A DNA stretch of 64,000 bases, from contig NZ_AYSJ01000002.1 of assembly GCF_000517265.1 (NCBI RefSeq), forward strand, positions 1,005,701-1,069,700, given 5' to 3'. Of the stretch, positions 30,340-37,042 are shown piece by piece. Source of the stretch: Photorhabdus khanii NC19 (GTDB taxonomy: Bacteria > Pseudomonadota > Gammaproteobacteria > Enterobacterales > Enterobacteriaceae). The stretch's first letter is position 1; every line of letters starts with the position of its first letter. Below the pieces are notes generated by a model, which did no database searches, was not told where the DNA came from, and saw nothing but the letters and a program-made list of their open reading frames with translations. The position numbers and the translations under genes were made by a program.

Positions 30340-31494
30340 ATGAATGTTAATGAAAACCCGAATGGCATCATCTATCTGGATCATTGTGCCACGACACCAT
30401 GTTTTCCTGAGGTTGCCGACATCATGCGGTTCTACATGGAGCATGAATTTGGTAATTCTTCTTCTGCTCATGTGATGGGGCGTCGTGCCCGGCATGCGAT
30501 TGAGAACGCAGCCCAACAAGTTGCGTCTCTCATCGGTGCCCGTCCAGAGGAGATTGTTTTTACATCAGGCGCTACAGAAGCCAATAACATGGCTTTTTTC
30601 TCGAGTTTTGCTCACAACGAATGCGCTCCTGCGGGGGCGCTACTTTGTCCCATCGACCATAAATCTGTGTTACTTGTGGGTAAAGAGTTGGCTCGCCGGG
30701 GGCTTGCCGTTGAGTACCTGCCGGTTGCCGCTAATGGTCGGGTACAAGTGGAAGATGTCATGACCAAACTGACTGCCGACACCCGTATTGTCAGCATTGC
30801 TCATGTGAATTCTGAGCTAGGCACCGTTCAGCTGGTGGATGAGATCGCCGCGACCACGCGTCGGTCAGGCGCTTGGCTACATGTGGATGCCGTCCAGTCT
30901 GTCGGCAAAATTCCCGTGAACGTCAAGGAAACTGGCATTGATATGCTTTCATTTTCCGCTCACAAACTACGGGGGCCGAAAGGAATTGGGGCACTTTTCG
31001 TTGATAGAAGTATCGCGGCGCATTTGCGGCCCTTCATCTATGGTGGTGGTCAGAATCATTTGCGCAGCGGCACCTTGCCAACGCCGTTAATTGTAGGGTT
31101 TGGCCTTGCGTGCCAGAGGGTTCAGTCAACCCTCATGCAACGTCAAGCAAAAGTCAATGCATTGAGAGACTATTTCATTACTCGTCTTCATCAAAGAGTG
31201 CCGGATGCAGTATTGAATACCGATATCTCTTGCAGTTCCCCATACATCGTGAATGTTCAGTTCGAAGGTATCGCTTCGGAGGCGCTAATCTCTGGGTTGC
31301 ATCAGGTGGCTATATCGTCAGGTTCAGCCTGTAACTCCGCGGAACTACAGCCTTCGCACGTGCTCACAGGCATTGGCTTGAGCTCGGCTCAGGCCAATGC
31401 GTCGGTTCGGTTCTGTTTTGATCCGGATCTCGACAATGCGGTGCTGGATACTGCAATCGAACATCTTGTCTTCCGACTCAATTCTATTCGTTAG
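30340..31494 (+). CDS. Cysteine desulfurase of the IscS/NifS family
   Basis: A PLP-dependent enzyme that takes sulfur from cysteine as a persulfide and leaves alanine. All key parts are present in 384 residues: N-terminal YLDHCATTP, FGNSSSAH, FTSGATEANN, the PLP lysine in SAHKLRGPKGIGAL (Lys209), and the catalytic cysteine in SSGSACNSAELQPSHVL (Cys331) in the long loop typical of group I enzymes. It is not the housekeeping iscS, because no iscR, iscU or hscBA lies nearby. Its partners are an unknown protein upstream (12 bp) and a methyltransferase downstream (11 bp). The sulfur probably goes to a dedicated product or nucleic acid modification instead of general Fe-S assembly (inference). Confidence 0.9.
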   Translation: MNVNENPNGIIYLDHCATTPCFPEVADIMRFYMEHEFGNSSSAHVMGRRARHAIENAAQQVASLIGARPEEIVFTSGATEANNMAFFSSFAHNECAPAGALLCPIDHKSVLLVGKELARRGLAVEYLPVAANGRVQVEDVMTKLTADTRIVSIAHVNSELGTVQLVDEIAATTRRSGAWLHVDAVQSVGKIPVNVKETGIDMLSFSAHKLRGPKGIGALFVDRSIAAHLRPFIYGGGQNHLRSGTLPTPLIVGFGLACQRVQSTLMQRQAKVNALRDYFITRLHQRVPDAVLNTDISCSSPYIVNVQFEGIASEALISGLHQVAISSGSACNSAELQPSHVLTGIGLSSAQANASVRFCFDPDLDNAVLDTAIEHLVFRLNSIR

Positions 31495-31505
31495 GAGTAC
31501 TACCT

Positions 31506-32330
31506 ATGACTATGCAAACTTCCCTTTCAAGTACTGGCAGTGGCTTTTACGAACGGGCTTTCGGTAGTTTCTCTGCCGAAGCGGTATCCGAGGTACGCAA
31601 AGAGACCTATGGCGAAGACTTGGGACAGAACAACTGGTCCCCTGTTGACGAGTTTAGACAGTTCTCGCAATGGCTTCAATTATCCGACCGCTCGCATGTG
31701 CTGGATGTATGCAGTGGATCTGGGGGGCCGGCCCTGTTCCTGGCGAGGAACAACGGTTGTAGGGTGACGGGTGTTGATATTCATCCTGACGGCCTTCTTA
31801 CTGCCAGGCAACTTGCGGCGGATTTCGGGCTGAAAGACCAAAGCAACTTCGTTGACAGTGATGTGCGTCAGCCTCTGCCATTTCCTGACGGCACTTTTGA
31901 CGCGTTATGGTGCATCGATTCTGTCATTCATATTCCGGATCGATTGGCCCTGTTGCGCGAATGGTGCCGGCTACTGAAACCGGGCGGGCGGTTCTTGTAT
32001 ACCGATCCTACTCTGGTAACAGGGATGCTCAGTAAAGACGAAATAGTGTTACGTGGTATGCCGGGTTATTTCCTTTACACCCCGATTGGATTGAACGAGA
32101 GTTTAATCAGCGAGGCGGGGCTTTGCCTCGAAAGGCAGGTGGATCTCACTCAAAGCGTTGTTGAGCTTAGTGAGCGTTGGCGTGCCGGGCGCGAGAAGCG
32201 CAGGGAGCAATTCACCGCAATGGAGGGTGAAGAAGCGTTCGAGCGTATGCAAAACTTCTTGTCTACCACGCGGTTAATCTCAATCGAACGAAGGATGTCG
32301 CGCGTGGCCTTTATCGGTTATCGTCCGTGA
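31506..32330 (+). CDS. SAM-dependent class I methyltransferase
   Basis: 274 residues with SAM-binding motif I VLDVCSGSGGPALFLA (near residue 64), acidic motif VTGVDIHPDG, and LPFPDGTFDALWCIDSVIHIPDR followed by LLKPGGRFLYTDP. The N-terminal YGEDLGQNNW and the C-terminal RMSRVAFIGY resemble small-molecule methyltransferases acting on amines such as glycine derivatives and phosphoethanolamine. The substrate here is unknown. It is the third gene of the cassette, 11 bp after the desulfurase, and is closed by a perfect terminator. Thiol or sulfur methylation is possible given the neighbour. The ATG at 31506 has GGAG in reach. Confidence 0.88.
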   Translation: MTMQTSLSSTGSGFYERAFGSFSAEAVSEVRKETYGEDLGQNNWSPVDEFRQFSQWLQLSDRSHVLDVCSGSGGPALFLARNNGCRVTGVDIHPDGLLTARQLAADFGLKDQSNFVDSDVRQPLPFPDGTFDALWCIDSVIHIPDRLALLREWCRLLKPGGRFLYTDPTLVTGMLSKDEIVLRGMPGYFLYTPIGLNESLISEAGLCLERQVDLTQSVVELSERWRAGREKRREQFTAMEGEEAFERMQNFLSTTRLISIERRMSRVAFIGYRP

Positions 32331-32338
32331 TATCTTTT

Positions 32339-32371
32339 ACCTCTTTGCCCTATTGGGCAAAGAGGTATTTT
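32339..32371 (+). terminator. Intrinsic terminator closing the desulfurase/methyltransferase cassette
   Basis: A perfect 12-bp stem (ACCTCTTTGCCC / GGGCAAAGAGGT) with a 4-nt TATT loop is followed by ATTTT, starting 8 bp after the methyltransferase stop. Confidence 0.85.
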
Positions 32372-32930
32372 ACATATTTTATGTGAATAAATACGAACCT
32401 GTTTACTCGTAGAGTCATTATGTTGTACTTATTATGTGAAGCCGGGTTTAATTTAAAGTAAATGTAGAGATTGTTCCAAAATATATTTTTAATGTTATCG
32501 GGATATGTCTGTATTTTCTTTAATTATATTTGGGATTTTCAGAGTTTATCTAAATGATTATTCGATTTTATTATCATTGCAATATGTTTTTAGACCATTG
32601 CAGAATAAAAAATTAGATAATTATTCCATTCTGTCTATTTGTGAAATTATTTTGAATTTATGTTGTTAATATATTATTTTTATGTTGTCTTGATATATAA
32701 ATGAAATATTTTTTATTTTAATCATATTGGAATTTGTTTTTGTTTTTTATGATTTAATAACATATCTTTATTTAAGTCAGGTCATAGCAAGAGAGAATGA
32801 TGTAATTGGTTAATTTATTATATGTCATCTGTAATGATATGTTTTAAAATAAGTATATTAACAACAATGAAATTTATTTTTATTCCATTGAACGTTAAAC
32901 TTCTTAATTAAATAACGCAAGGAGATAAGT
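32372..32930. other. AT-rich region upstream of secreted paralogue 2
   Basis: No supported gene. A segment near 32428 (ACTTATTATGTGAAGCCGG) has a close counterpart near 35291 upstream of paralogue 3, and further short matches run to both start codons, ending in a shared leader (ACGCAAGGAGATAAGTATG against AAGCAAGGAGATAAATATG). The promoter should lie here. Confidence 0.5.
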
Positions 32931-33563
32931 ATGATTTTGAATAAAAAAGTTTTCCTGATTTCCCCTTTTTTACTTGCTATAAGTAGTTTTAGTATGGCGG
33001 CATGTAAAACAGATCCGCAGATAGAGAAAATAATCACTAAAAATGGACTGGAAAATACCAAAGTGATGTCTATGTATAAAAATTGCACACTTTCAGTCTT
33101 GGCAAATACACCCAATAAAGTGACATTAGTCAATAAGAAAGCGGCAAAACGTGATGATGAAGCAAAAAATGCGATGTACTGGTATAGAGGAATGGAAATA
33201 AAAGAATATAAAGCATTTCACCAGAATAAGTATAAAAGCCTTCCTTGTGTTAAAGGAGAAAGTTTTTGTGGAATTGCTCCCCAATATACCTATTCGCAAG
33301 GTTATCTGACAAATAAAAAACCTGGAGTTGTTATTGAGTTTAGTACAATAGAACCGAAATGGTTATATAATGAATTTACAACTAAACATAAGTGTCAAGT
33401 TAAAGCTGAGGGAGGAGGCACATACGGGCTTGGTGTGACAGGAACATCAGCGAGTTGTGATGACCAATACAAGAAACTTGGAATAGGGAATGTATTTAAT
33501 AAGTGGTTGGGAAAACCAGCAAAAATAGATGTTATAATTTCTTATGTGTTATTGGCAAAATAA
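32931..33563 (+). CDS. Small secreted cysteine-rich protein of unknown function, paralogue 2 of 3
   Basis: 210 residues with signal peptide MILNKKVFLISPFLLAISSFSMAA, cleaved near the first cysteine. It is very similar to paralogue 1 over its full length: same six cysteines, KVMSMYKNC, YWYRGM, CGIAPQYTY, VVIEFSTIEP-WLYNEFT and KAEGGGTYGLG-TGTSASC. Differences are spread evenly, as expected for an older duplication under constraint. A GGAG ribosome binding site lies 8 nt before the ATG. It is the middle copy, between the GC-rich cassette and the toxin-like pair. Function is unknown; a secreted effector or toxin is a reasonable guess. Confidence 0.8.
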   Translation: MILNKKVFLISPFLLAISSFSMAACKTDPQIEKIITKNGLENTKVMSMYKNCTLSVLANTPNKVTLVNKKAAKRDDEAKNAMYWYRGMEIKEYKAFHQNKYKSLPCVKGESFCGIAPQYTYSQGYLTNKKPGVVIEFSTIEPKWLYNEFTTKHKCQVKAEGGGTYGLGVTGTSASCDDQYKKLGIGNVFNKWLGKPAKIDVIISYVLLAK

Positions 33564-33620
33564 TATTTAATATCTTTTTTAGTTGTATGATTGTCAGTTT
33601 TAAATGATTTTTCTAAATAC

Positions 33621-33654
33621 AGCACCGAATATTCATGATTTCGGTGCTTTTTTA
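33621..33654 (+). terminator. Intrinsic terminator after secreted paralogue 2
   Basis: The stem AGCACCGAA / TTCGGTGCT is followed by TTTTTTA. It is the same core hairpin as after paralogue 1 (28901), here with a functional-looking T-run. Confidence 0.8.
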
Positions 33655-34019
33655 TTGGTGATGGATTTATATATGTTTGGTTTTCTCTTAAATAACATTT
33701 TATTTACTTATTAGAAGAAATGGCTTTGTTTGTAATAGGCGTTTTGGAAAATGGCATTTAAAATATTTCTGATCGTTTTATATTTATCATTCCTGTACTT
33801 AAGTATCCATTCCCGTCTCGTCAGGTTAAATAAGATTTGACTATCGGGATTTTGTCTTGTCCCTTGTTCAACACTTTGCTATTGTATAATTGATGTGGCT
33901 ATTTTTTATGCGGCTGAGTTATGTTTTAATTTTTAATGAGTTTAGCTGTATGGGTGATAGAGAATAGTTACTACAACAACTCGGTGATGCGTTAGTGAAT
34001 TATTGAAGGAGGTTTCACC
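33655..34019. other. Intergenic region upstream of the toxin-like pair
   Basis: About 365 bp of AT-rich sequence with no supported gene. It ends in a strong ribosome binding site (GAAGGAGG, 34006-34013) 7 nt before the ATG at 34020. Confidence 0.5.
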
Positions 34020-34889
34020 ATGACATATAAAAAATACTGCCCCTCTTGGGAAGGTTATATGGGAGATTTCCTAAGAGGTCATGTTGGGGATAATCAATTA
34101 AAACCCCAGCATGAGTTCTTTGATGCTATTGGTCTTGAAAAGCAGTTAAGAGAGAATACAATGTATATTGCATTGCTATCATTGGAAGAGGCAAAAAGTG
34201 TTTTGGAAGATATTGATTCTCCAAAACCAAAAAGTCCGTTTATGAAGCGTGTGTTCTCGGTTGCGGATCCAATATCACCCTATGCAGGTAACATACGTGA
34301 TGCTTTTGATTTTACAAATGTAGTGAGAGAATTTAAGAGATTAGGGATTAAAGCGACAGAGTATGTTGGTAAAAATGGGGAGAAATATATTAAAATATCA
34401 GGTTATGCCGGATTCAGGAAAATTATTACTGCTTCACGATACGGCGCTTCTAACATGAAGATGATATCTATGGGGATTGGGCAGCAGGGAATAAATAGTG
34501 GCATAGTTAAAGGATTAAAATTCGGTATATTATTTTCCGCAGCTTATAGAACTGTTGAACTTATATTTAAGGATGAATACACACTGGCTGATTTTTTAGG
34601 TAATATTGCTGTAGATCTGGCTAAGGCAGCAGTAGCAGCCTTTGTTTCTTGGGCTACGGGGGTTTTTCTTTCAGCTTTGTTTGTGACAGGTGCTAGCGTA
34701 ATTGTTGTGGCTGGTGCTATGCTTCTTGTGGGAGTTTTAACGGTATATACACTTGATATTATAGATAAGAAATTTAAAGTTAGTGAAACTGTAATTAATT
34801 TACTCAAAAAAGAAATGGAGAGAAAACTAAAAGCACCAGAAGCTAATTTCAATCAATTTCTTTATAACTGGGGGCGCTATGGGAAATAG
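34020..34889 (+). CDS. Putative membrane-active toxin with hydrophobic C-terminal hairpin
   Basis: 289 residues. The N-terminal ~140 are soluble and charged. The KYIKISGYAGFRKIITASRYGASNMKM segment and the long hydrophobic stretch from about residue 160 to 245 (glycine- and alanine-rich, at least two membrane helices around FLGNIAVDLAKAAVAAFVSW and LSALFVTGASVIVVAGAMLLVG) resemble enterobacterial membrane-permeabilising effector domains and the YafU type of inner-membrane protein. The gene overlaps the next one by 11 bp and the pair looks like a toxin with its immunity protein. No secretion system or long delivery polypeptide is fused to it here, so it could be an orphan effector module. The functional call is inference. 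Confidence 0.6.
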   Translation: MTYKKYCPSWEGYMGDFLRGHVGDNQLKPQHEFFDAIGLEKQLRENTMYIALLSLEEAKSVLEDIDSPKPKSPFMKRVFSVADPISPYAGNIRDAFDFTNVVREFKRLGIKATEYVGKNGEKYIKISGYAGFRKIITASRYGASNMKMISMGIGQQGINSGIVKGLKFGILFSAAYRTVELIFKDEYTLADFLGNIAVDLAKAAVAAFVSWATGVFLSALFVTGASVIVVAGAMLLVGVLTVYTLDIIDKKFKVSETVINLLKKEMERKLKAPEANFNQFLYNWGRYGK

Positions 34890-35280
34890 AAAAAAAGTTA
34901 TACATATCATCGGCGCTTTTGCTATTTTTCTTTTAACGTTATCAGGTTTCTTTTTGACCGGAGAAAATTTAATTTCTTTAGTTAAAATGGATGAGAAAAT
35001 AACATTTTCAAGTAGTGTTTTTATGATATTTTTTTCTTTTCCTTTGCTTTCATACCTTATGATTTTTGTTATTTTTTTTAATATAACGAACCGTTGCCCA
35101 AAACATCATGATAGTTTTATTAATTATTTTGGGTTTATTGCTATTGCTTCAATTTTTCTAAGTTTCCCAACATCTTTATACGTGAATTATAAATTAAGAA
35201 GTGATAATTATTTGGTATGTGAAAGAATATCCTGGATGTCCCCTAATACTTATGTAAAAGATATTAAGCTATGTGATTAA
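34879..35280 (+). CDS. Small integral membrane protein, probable immunity partner (resembles DUF1240)
   Basis: 133 residues with three or four membrane helices (VIHIIGAFAIFLLTLSGFFL, VFMIFFSFPLLSYLMIFVIFF, YFGFIAIASIFLSFPTSLYV) and a short C-terminal tail with two cysteines (LVCERISWMSPNTYVKDIKLC). The tail pattern is what I remember of the DUF1240 family, common in Photorhabdus and Xenorhabdus. The start codon lies within the last codons of the toxin-like gene, so translation is coupled. A membrane immunity protein against a membrane toxin is the simplest reading. Confidence 0.6.
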   Translation: MGNRKKVIHIIGAFAIFLLTLSGFFLTGENLISLVKMDEKITFSSSVFMIFFSFPLLSYLMIFVIFFNITNRCPKHHDSFINYFGFIAIASIFLSFPTSLYVNYKLRSDNYLVCERISWMSPNTYVKDIKLCD

Positions 35281-35688
35281 TATTATTGAACTTACTATGT
35301 GAAACCGGCAAGTTTACGGTCAGCTATAATCGTAATCTTATGAGGTCTTTTATATTATTATGATATAAAAAAACAGTAGCTATTACTTTATTATAGATAA
35401 CATGTAAATATTGATAAATAATTTATTTTATATGTTATTGAAATTGTGTTGTTTTTAAATTTTCTCTGTCTTGTCTCTCATATATTTAAATGGATTTTTT
35501 TAATTTAAATATTCTACAATTTGTGTTTTTTGATTTAATAATCTATCTTTATTTTATAACAATGTTATGTATTAGGTAATTATATTCTTATGAAGTTTAT
35601 ATTTATATGTGTTTTATAAAGATGAAGTCTATATTATTCCATTTTGGATTAAATAAATAAATAAATTAAATCAAGCAAGGAGATAAAT
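35281..35688. other. AT-rich region upstream of secreted paralogue 3
   Basis: About 410 bp, no supported gene. It shares short blocks with the region upstream of paralogue 2 (near 32428), including ACTATGTGAAACCGG, the TATCTTTATTT block near 35545 and the GCAAGGAGATAA leader. The three copies therefore carry related control regions. Confidence 0.45.
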
Positions 35689-36348
35689 ATGCATTTGAAT
35701 AAAAAAATCTTCCTAATTTCCCCTTTTTTACTCGCTATGAGTAGTTTTAGTATGGCATGTATAAAAGATCCGGAGGTAATTAGGAATCAGGTAAAAGACG
35801 CAATAATTAAAAATGGATTGGAAAAGACCAAAGTGATGTCTATGTATGAGAATTGCAAACTTAGAGCGAATGTAAAAGATTTTGAAAAGAGAAGGGATAT
35901 TGAGTTAAATAATACTTCTACTTATAATCAAGACAATGATGCAGTAAACGCGAAGTATTGGTATAGAGGGATGAGTAGAGATGAATATATATTATTGGAT
36001 CGCAATGGATATAATAAAATCCCTTGTGTTGAAGAAGAAAGCTATTGCGGAATTGCACCTCAATATACTTATGCAAAAACGTATCCGAAAAGTGTAAAAC
36101 CAAAGATTACTATAGAATTCAGCACAGAAGGACTTGGTTGGTTATATAATGAATTCACAACTAAAAATAAATGTCAAACTAAAGCAGAAGGTGGAGGGAC
36201 ATATGGGCTTGGCAGAACGGGAACATCGGGTGATAAAGTAAGTAGTTGTGTTGCTGGATATAAGGTAGGGGTTGAATTTAACAACTGGTTATCAGGACAT
36301 AAAATACAATCTCAAGTTTCTTATGTATTATTACCCAAAAATCCGTAA
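35689..36348 (+). CDS. Small secreted cysteine-rich protein of unknown function, paralogue 3 of 3
   Basis: 219 residues, the most diverged copy. Signal peptide MHLNKKIFLISPFLLAMSSFSMA before Cys24. It keeps the family frame: VMSMYENC, KYWYRGM, CGIAPQYTYA, IEFST, WLYNEFTTKNKCQTKAEGGGTYGLG-TGTS and a C-terminal SYVLLP. It has a ~10-residue insertion after the second cysteine (around VKDFEKRRDIELNN) and an extra -DKVS- before the last cysteine. A strong GGAG ribosome binding site lies 8 nt before the ATG. It lies last in the island and converges with hicB. Confidence 0.78.
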   Translation: MHLNKKIFLISPFLLAMSSFSMACIKDPEVIRNQVKDAIIKNGLEKTKVMSMYENCKLRANVKDFEKRRDIELNNTSTYNQDNDAVNAKYWYRGMSRDEYILLDRNGYNKIPCVEEESYCGIAPQYTYAKTYPKSVKPKITIEFSTEGLGWLYNEFTTKNKCQTKAEGGGTYGLGRTGTSGDKVSSCVAGYKVGVEFNNWLSGHKIQSQVSYVLLPKNP

Positions 36349-36423
36349 AAATAGCTGTAATATTTGTTCTGCAACTCATGTTGTTATTAACCTTAAATGT
36401 GCGCAGATAAATATAAACGCGAA

Positions 36424-36460
36424 GTGCCGCAGATATGCGGCACAATTAAATTGTTTTTTG
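36424..36460. terminator. Hairpin between paralogue 3 and hicB (convergent genes)
   Basis: A 7-bp perfect stem GTGCCGC / GCGGCAC with a 6-nt loop lies between converging genes and abuts the hicB stop codon. A T-run (ATTGTTTTTTG) follows on the plus strand but about 9 nt away, so termination strength is uncertain. Confidence 0.5.
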
Positions 36461-36859
36461 TAGTTCATTACGCGCAGCCTGAGCCAGAAAACCGCTTCTG
36501 CTGCTATATTCAGGATGGTCATGTACAATGGTATCAATACGATGTAATAAACGATGTGGCAAGGTAATGTTGATCCGTTCGGCTCTGCCATCGAATTTAT
36601 CCATATTGACATCAATTAAGAACCATTGACCACCAACATATTCACAAATATTTTCAGCGAGATGTTCTTGCATTGTTCTTGCCTTGGGGAGTTCTGATTC
36701 ATTTTGCGCTAATAATTCAAAATGTGTCTCAATAGCACTTTTTGCATCTTGCCAGGTTTCTTCAAGTGTATCGCCAGCAAAATAACAGCCGGATACATCA
36801 GGAAACCAGCCGCTTGCGCTGCCATCTGTATCAACTTCAATAAAAGCGGGATATAACAT
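36446..36859 (-). CDS. hicB: HicB-family antitoxin, apparently orphan
   Basis: 137 residues. The N-terminal half is a typical HicB partial RNase H-like fold (MLYPAFIEVDTDGSASGWFPDVSGCYFAGDTLEETWQDAKSAIETHFELLA). The C-terminal half is a ribbon-helix-helix type DNA-binding domain (RINITLPHRLLHRIDTIVHDHPEYSSRSGFLAQAARNEL). HicB normally neutralises the mRNA interferase HicA encoded just upstream. No intact hicA is present: only a short stump with a HicA-like C-terminus lies 35 bp upstream (see 36895-36972). A GGAGA ribosome binding site precedes the ATG. The protein could persist as an autoregulator or protect against HicA toxins from elsewhere. Confidence 0.88.
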   Translation of the reverse strand: MLYPAFIEVDTDGSASGWFPDVSGCYFAGDTLEETWQDAKSAIETHFELLAQNESELPKARTMQEHLAENICEYVGGQWFLIDVNMDKFDGRAERINITLPHRLLHRIDTIVHDHPEYSSRSGFLAQAARNELQKTI

Positions 36860-36894
36860 ATTTTTTCTCCTGATTTGAGTATTTTTGGTTTACT

Positions 36895-36972
36895 TCATTG
36901 AAGATCCGCATCTTTCATAATCTGGCGCAATCTTTCAATTTTATCTCTTTCCGGGGATAAAAATGAAAATAA
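36895..36972 (-). pseudogene. Possible 3' remnant of hicA
   Basis: About 24 codons are open on the minus strand just upstream of hicB and end in SPERDKIERLRQIMKDADLQ. HicA toxins usually end in a pattern such as HPKKDL-GTLRSIMKQAGL, so the spacing of the basic residues, the I/L-R-x-I-M-K-x-A-x-L tail and the place directly before hicB fit a truncated hicA. The 5' part, including the catalytic His, is gone; the pta terminator takes its place. This is a weak similarity over a short length. Confidence 0.35.
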
Positions 36973-37006
36973 AAAGGCCGAACCCAGTGAAACACAGGAT
37001 TCAGCC
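36965..37006 (-). terminator. Intrinsic terminator of ackA-pta
   Basis: Read on the minus strand: GGCTGAATCCTG, loop, CTGGGTTCGGCC (a 12-position stem with two G-U pairs and one mismatch), then TTTTTATTTT. It lies 36 bp after the pta stop. Confidence 0.8.
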
Positions 37007-37042
37007 TTTATCAGCCATTAATCTGCTATGGATAAGAAACGG

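Noticed and set aside
30340-31494. Housekeeping iscS
   Set aside because: No iscR, iscU, iscA or hscBA genes flank it, and it sits in a foreign-looking cassette.
36424-36443. Short palindromes as CRISPR or attachment sites
   Set aside because: Single hairpins next to stop codons behave as terminators. No array, integrase or target-site duplication is visible.
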